Source: an uncultured Myxococcales bacterium (lineage in GTDB: Bacteria > Myxococcota_A > UBA9042). From it: DNA of 54,233 bases. Each line of letters begins with the position of its first letter. The stretch's first letter is position 1. A program made the translations under genes and the position numbers. Shown one piece after another: positions 50,806 to 54,233 of this stretch. Location: assembly GCA_903896545.1 (NCBI GenBank), contig CAITYF010000224.1, positions 1-54,233 on the forward strand, read 5' to 3'. The notes under the pieces are model-generated. The model did not search any database. It was not told where the DNA came from and saw only the letters and a program-made list of their open reading frames with translations.

Positions 50806-52628
50806 CAGGCGCTCGCTTCGTCGATCGAAACGTGGGTGATTTCACCCTGAAACGCTTCCACGACCAGTTGGACGCGATCGTCCCGGCGCAGCGCGTCCTC
50901 CCGTCCGGTGCGGCTCACGGCGCGCTCGCGCTGGCGGCGACCGCTCAGACTTTCCTGATTCGCACGCGAGTCTGGCGGGCCAATTTCCACGCGAACGTCG
51001 CCGAGGGCGCGCACCGCGCTGGCTTGCATCGCTTCGATCGCATCGGGCTCACGCGCCGACGACGAAAGGAATTCGGTGCCGAAACGCAGCGTCACGACGT
51101 TGCCGTCGCGGGTGGCCAAGGCGCGTTCAATCAGCGTGGCGACGGTCGCTTTGCCGGCGTCGCGAATGGCAGCCGCCCACGCGAGGAGCTTCGGATCGTC
51201 CACCGTGGTGGTACCGCTGCCTTGCGGGACTTCAATGTCTGGCGCTGGGCGACTCGGCGGGCCCGGCAAGGGACGCGGACTGGGCGATGGCAGACCGGTT
51301 GAGACCGGCAGGGGCTGAGTCGTGCGCTGAGGCAGCGCGGGGACACCGACGGGAGCCTGCGCACGCGGAAGTCCTGGCGGTTGCGGCAGACCGCCAGGCG
51401 ACGGTAGACCACCGGACGTCGGCGGACGTGGCGGCGCGCCCTGCGAAGTGGGCGGCGTCCCCCGACCCGACGGCAGACCGCGCCCGCCGGCCAAGAGCGT
51501 CTCGACACGAACGGCGAGATCGGCGACGTCGACCAGCGACGCCGCGCGACACAGTCGCACCATGCCCAACTCGAGCGTCAGCCTCGGGTGGCTCGCGCGC
51601 GCAACCTGTTCCGCCAATTCCAGCAGCACGTGCGCCAGTCGTTCGAGTTCGCCCGTTGGCACGTCGCGCGCCATCGCTTGCAGCTGCTCCAGCTCCGTTT
51701 CCGCGCGATCGACCAGATCCCGGGCGTTGGCGCCCGTCAGCCGCGCCACGAGCAGATCGCGCGACTCCATGGCCATCGTCCGCGCGAACGTCTTGAGGTC
51801 CATGCCGTGATCGTGCGCCGCTGCGACGCTCTCGATGGCCAGTTTCGCGTTGCGCGTCAGCAGCGCCTGCATCAGCGCGTGGGTCCGATTGCGATCGGCA
51901 ACGCCCAGGAGGCCCGCGACTTCATCGCCGACGAGATTTGCGCCGCCAAAAGCGATGACCTGATCGAGCACCGACAGCGAGTCGCGCAAAGAGCCGTCGC
52001 CTTCGCGTGCCACCAGATACAGCGCCTCCTGTTCGGCCACGACGTTTTCGCTTTCGCAGATCTTGGCCAGCAGCTTGACGATGTCGGCGGCCTTTACGCG
52101 GCGGAAGTCGTACCGTTGGCAACGCGAGCGAATCGTGATCGGCAAGCGTTGCGGGTCGGTCGTGGCGAGGATGAAGGTCACGTGCGCGGGCGGCTCTTCG
52201 AGCGTCTTCAGAAACGCGTTGGCCGCCTCATTGGTCAGCATGTGCGCTTCGTCGATGATGTAGATCTTGTGGCGATCGCGCACCGGTGAATAGCCGACGC
52301 CGCTGCGCAGTTCGCGGATCTCGTCGATGCCGCGGTTGCTGGCGGCGTCGAGTTCGTGGACGTCGATGCACGTGCTACTCGCGATCTCCCGACATGCGGC
52401 GCACGTGCCGCAGGGCGTGGGCGTCGGGCCGTGCTCGCAGTTCAGCATCTTGGCGACGATGCGCGCCGTTGACGTCTTGCCGGTGCCTCGCGCGCCGCAA
52501 AATAGCAGGGCGTGCGGCACGCGCTTCATCTCGATGGCGTTGCACAACGCGCGGGCAATGTGTTCCTGGCCAACGAGTTCGGCCAGCGTCGCCGGGCGAT
52601 ATTTGCGGGCAAGGACGAGGTACGCCAT
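50805..52628 (-). CDS. dnaX: DNA polymerase III tau/gamma subunit DnaX
   Basis: The 607-residue clamp loader subunit has Walker A GARGTGKT and the zinc cluster around CEHGPTPTPCGTCAACRE. Walker B IYIIDEAHML, sensor ATTDPQRLP and SRCQRYDF (SRC motif) follow. A long Pro/Gly-rich linker lies between about 385 and 465. The C-terminal tail is short compared with enterobacterial tau. The frame runs upstream to 52718, but that part crosses the SRP RNA terminator, so the start MAYLVLARKYRP was chosen. The SD is weak. No A-rich slippery site was noticed. Confidence 0.95.
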   Translation of the reverse strand: MAYLVLARKYRPATLAELVGQEHIARALCNAIEMKRVPHALLFCGARGTGKTSTARIVAKMLNCEHGPTPTPCGTCAACREIASSTCIDVHELDAASNRGIDEIRELRSGVGYSPVRDRHKIYIIDEAHMLTNEAANAFLKTLEEPPAHVTFILATTDPQRLPITIRSRCQRYDFRRVKAADIVKLLAKICESENVVAEQEALYLVAREGDGSLRDSLSVLDQVIAFGGANLVGDEVAGLLGVADRNRTHALMQALLTRNAKLAIESVAAAHDHGMDLKTFARTMAMESRDLLVARLTGANARDLVDRAETELEQLQAMARDVPTGELERLAHVLLELAEQVARASHPRLTLELGMVRLCRAASLVDVADLAVRVETLLAGGRGLPSGRGTPPTSQGAPPRPPTSGGLPSPGGLPQPPGLPRAQAPVGVPALPQRTTQPLPVSTGLPSPSPRPLPGPPSRPAPDIEVPQGSGTTTVDDPKLLAWAAAIRDAGKATVATLIERALATRDGNVVTLRFGTEFLSSSAREPDAIEAMQASAVRALGDVRVEIGPPDSRANQESLSGRRQRERAVSRTGREDALRRDDRVQLVVEAFQGEITHVSIDEASA

Positions 52629-52663
52629 CTTCAGCCCCCACAGGTGGTGCAAACCAGAAACAC

Positions 52664-52690
52664 AAAAGGCCCCGATTCCGGAGCCTTTTT
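52664..52690 (-). terminator. Rho-independent terminator after the SRP RNA
   Basis: On the minus strand AAAAAGGCTCC pairs with GGGGCCTTTT around a short loop and continues into TGTGTTT. It lies a few bases after the 3' end of the SRP RNA and upstream of dnaX. Confidence 0.65.
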
Positions 52691-52695
52691 GGTCG

Positions 52696-52797
52696 TTCAT
52701 GTCCAGGGCTGGCGGCACACGGCTTAGCCGCTACCGTTGCTTCCTCTCAGACCTGGCGGGGTTCACAACACCACCGTTGCCGCCAGCCTTGGACACG
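52696..52797 (-). ncRNA. ffs: Signal recognition particle RNA, small bacterial type
   Basis: On the minus strand a long imperfect stem joins GTGTCCAAGGCTGGCGGCA (5' end) and TGCCGCCAGCCCTGGACAT (3' end). The apex carries the conserved internal loops and tetraloop sequence CCAGGTCTGAGAGGAAGCAAC, the Ffh-binding motif of 4.5S RNA. Length is about 100 nt, without the Alu domain. It sits between a tRNA-Ser gene and dnaX and is followed by a terminator. The ends are estimated to within a few bases. Confidence 0.88.
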
Positions 52798-52837
52798 AAC
52801 TTTCAGACACATTTCGAACCGTGCGTCGCCCTGGTCG

Positions 52838-52928
52838 TGGCGGAGAGAACGGGATTCGAACCCGTGGTACCCTTTTGGAGTACACCCGCTTTCCAGGCGA
52901 GTACCATAAACCACTCGGACATCTCTCC
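52838..52928 (-). tRNA. tRNA-Ser (anticodon GGA)
   Basis: The minus strand folds into a class II tRNA. The acceptor GGAGAGA pairs with TCTCTCC, and the anticodon loop is CTGGAAA. There is a long variable arm, the T-arm is GGGTTCGAATCCC, and the gene encodes the 3' CCA. Confidence 0.93.
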
Positions 52929-52959
52929 GTACTGTCTCTCGCCTGGAACCCTCCGGTGC

Positions 52960-52979
52960 GGGCGCCGTTAAGGGCGCCC
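52960..52979. terminator. Strong GC hairpin between tRNA gene and tRNA remnant
   Basis: GGGCGCC and GGCGCCC form a perfect 7-bp stem around GTTAAG. It lies in the spacer between tRNA-Ser(GGA) and the tRNA remnant. No T-run follows, so termination is uncertain; it may be a processing structure. Confidence 0.35.
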
Positions 52980-52994
52980 CGGCTGGCTAGTACT

Positions 52995-53030
52995 GCAGGC
53001 GAGTACGATAAACCACTCGGACAACTCTCC
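52995..53030 (-). pseudogene. 5'-half remnant of a tRNA-Ser gene
   Basis: On the minus strand this 36-base stretch matches the 5' half of tRNA-Ser(GGA) (52893-52928) at 33 positions, from acceptor GGAGAG through the D-arm and into the anticodon stem. The sequence after it lacks the anticodon loop partner, variable arm and acceptor 3' strand. It looks like a broken duplicate. Confidence 0.75.
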
Positions 53031-53059
53031 ATCGCGAGGCAACATGTTACAAAATTCAC

Positions 53060-53147
53060 TGGCGGAGAGCGAGGGATTCGAACCCCCGATACCTTTCGGT
53101 ACACCTGATTTCGAGTCAGGCTCCATCAGCCACTCGGACAGCTCTCC
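53060..53147 (-). tRNA. tRNA-Ser (anticodon CGA)
   Basis: The minus strand has acceptor GGAGAGC, anticodon stem-loop CCTGA-CTCGAAA-TCAGG, a long variable arm and a GGGGGTTCGAATCCC T-arm. The 3' CCA is encoded. The anticodon is CGA. Confidence 0.93.
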
Positions 53148-53267
53148 AGTGAGTGGGGCAAATGCATTGCCATTCAGATTGTGCCTTACGTCCGGCCCTG
53201 AATCCGGTGCGCAACCGGTCGGGCAAGGTGCAGGAGGATAGCGCAGCGCGACGGGCTGTGCAAGCGG

Positions 53268-53792
53268 TCAGCTCGGTGGTACGTCCGTGAGCGGCGCATC
53301 GACGTCGTGGTCGATCTCCGGAATCACGCGCTCACCGCTGCGCAAGCTGGCAAAAAAGCCAGTCAACATCCGACTCGCCGCTGTTCTCCGCACGCCTTCG
53401 GTCAGGATCATGCGGTGGTTGAGGCGTTCGTCGTGGCCCAGCTGGTAGAGGCTGACCGCCGCCCCGGCCTTCGGATCGCGACACGCAAAGACCAAACGGC
53501 CGACGCGCGCGTTGATCGCGGCACCCATGCACATCGGGCACGGTTCGAGCGTGACGTAGAGCGTGCAGTCGTTCAGGCGCCAGGAACCGAGGGCGCGACC
53601 AGCCTGACCGAGCACGATAATCTCGGCGTGCGCGGTCGGGTCTTGATCTTGCTCACGGCGATTGGAAGCGATCGCGACGATCTCACCCTCGTGCACCACA
53701 ACCGCGCCGATCGGCACGTCGCCCGCGTGACCGGCTTCCACCGCCGCGCGAAGCGCCACGTCCATGAAGTGCTGATCGGAATGCAGGGTCAT
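53268..53792 (-). CDS. tadA: tRNA-specific adenosine deaminase TadA
   Basis: The 174-residue enzyme converts A34 to inosine in tRNA-Arg(ACG). It has the zinc-deaminase motif H55-A-E57 and the P84-C85-P-M-C88 ligand pair. VVVHEGEIVA and DPTAHAEIIVL fit the family. The frame is open 87 bases further, but the start MTLHSDQHFMDVALRAA aligns with the family. Its own substrate tRNA gene lies about 80 bases upstream on the same strand. Confidence 0.94.
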   Translation of the reverse strand: MTLHSDQHFMDVALRAAVEAGHAGDVPIGAVVVHEGEIVAIASNRREQDQDPTAHAEIIVLGQAGRALGSWRLNDCTLYVTLEPCPMCMGAAINARVGRLVFACRDPKAGAAVSLYQLGHDERLNHRMILTEGVRRTAASRMLTGFFASLRSGERVIPEIDHDVDAPLTDVPPS

Positions 53793-53872
53793 CGGTTCTT
53801 GATCGCGCAAAAGTCCGGTTTCGAGCCACTGCTTCTGCAGCGTTCGCGTCGGAAGCGTGAATCTTGAGGGGG

Positions 53873-53946
53873 CGGGCACAGCTGGGCTCGAACCAGCAAC
53901 CTTCGGTTTCGTAGACCGATGCTCTATCCAGTTGAGCTATGAGCCC
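53873..53946 (-). tRNA. tRNA-Arg (anticodon ACG)
   Basis: The minus strand folds with acceptor GGGCTCA and anticodon stem-loop TCGGT-CTACGAA-ACCGA. The T-arm is GCTGGTTCGAGCCCAGC. CCA is not encoded. One T:T mismatch occurs in the acceptor stem. The anticodon ACG is the substrate of TadA, encoded next door. Confidence 0.9.
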
Positions 53947-54018
53947 GTTGCAAAGACGGGAAGACACTGGGAACCAGACACCTACGACACAACACGTGGA
54001 AACCGCAACAAAAGTTGC

Positions 54019-54110
54019 TGGCGGGGAGGAGGGGATTCGAACCCCTGATAGGATTTAAACCCTATGACGGTTTAGCAAACCGTTGCCTTCAGCCACTCGG
54101 CCACCTCTCC
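54019..54110 (-). tRNA. tRNA-Ser (anticodon GCT)
   Basis: The minus strand has the anticodon loop ACGGT-TTGCTAA-ACCGT, a long variable arm, a GGGGTTCGAATCCCC T-arm and an encoded CCA. There is one A:C mismatch in the acceptor stem. Confidence 0.92.
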
Positions 54111-54171
54111 GTCCTGTCCGGAAGCCTTCGAGGCGTCGCCCTTCGGTCTCCCTTCTACATGTCCTGCGGGC

Positions 54172-54233
54172 GGGAGAGGAGGGATTCGAACCCCCGGAGG
54201 CTTTCACCTCGGCGGTTTTCAAGACCGCTGCCA
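54172..54233 (-). tRNA. tRNA-Ser (anticodon TGA), cut by the window end
   Basis: The minus strand shows the anticodon stem-loop GCGGT-CTTGAAA-ACCGC, a long variable arm and the T-arm GGGGGTTCGAATCCC. The D-arm and acceptor 5' strand lie beyond the right edge. CCA does not appear to be encoded. Confidence 0.88.

Noticed and set aside
52995..53030. An additional intact tRNA-Ser gene
   Set aside because: Only the 5' half is preserved; no matching anticodon stem, variable arm or acceptor 3' strand follows.

Overview
The window is a GC-rich, densely packed bacterial chromosome segment. Several traits point to a myxobacteria-like or Bradymonas-like lineage (Myxococcota or another deltaproteobacterium). 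These are many secreted cysteine-rich repeat lipoproteins, a CarD regulator, an NtrC-type activator beside a Tol system, TSP3/OmpA and PEGA envelope proteins, and REP-like dispersed repeats. This placement is inferred from gene content only. No prophage, transposase, CRISPR array or biosynthetic cluster was seen.

Layout. 1-2.3 kb: the 3' end of a cysteine-repeat protein and an unknown protein. 2.3-4.1 kb: a repeat island (22-bp tandem array, paired hairpins, a 31-bp repeat on both sides) around an AAA/DUF4143 ATPase. 4.1-8.3 kb (minus): a peptide/nickel-type ABC importer (binding lipoprotein plus two permeases, no ATPase). One permease carries a calmodulin-like set of EF-hand loops and the other a lipoyl-like insert. 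8.5-11.8 kb: two coupled cysteine-rich lipoproteins. 11.8-18.2 kb: a saccharopine-dehydrogenase-like enzyme, a PIN-PhoH ATPase, a secreted protein, a HAD phosphatase and a large lipoprotein. 18.4-19.7 kb: a CysO-type ubiquitin-like sulfur carrier ending Gly-Gly-Cys, followed by a degenerate E1-JAMM fusion. 19.8-22.8 kb: two coupled unknown helical proteins. 22.8-30.5 kb: a cysteine-rich lipoprotein, a CcmH-like protein, an ArsC-like protein, an esterase, a DUF4442 protein, a molybdopterin oxidoreductase, a beta-phosphoglucomutase-like HAD, small proteins and a BamD-like lipoprotein. 30.6-35.5 kb (minus): S41 protease, PEGA protein and MlaE permease. 35.6-42.7 kb: a gluzincin with TPRs, a lipoprotein with 42-bp coding repeats, a GT39-like membrane protein, a Dyp peroxidase, a metallo-beta-lactamase lipoprotein and a transglutaminase-like protein. 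42.8-46.8 kb: tolQ, tolR, a TolA-like protein and a sigma-54 activator. 46.9-54.2 kb: an OmpA/TSP3 protein, ParA and CarD, then a minus-strand information block: recR, dnaX, SRP RNA, tRNA-Ser(GGA), a tRNA remnant, tRNA-Ser(CGA), tadA, tRNA-Arg(ACG), tRNA-Ser(GCT) and partial tRNA-Ser(TGA).

The most unusual observations are the two domain insertions in the ABC permeases, and the CysO-like protein whose gene appears to encode the cysteine adduct that the neighbouring JAMM protease would be expected to remove. Also notable are the degenerate E1 fused to that protease, tadA beside its substrate tRNA gene, and the repeat-flanked ATPase.
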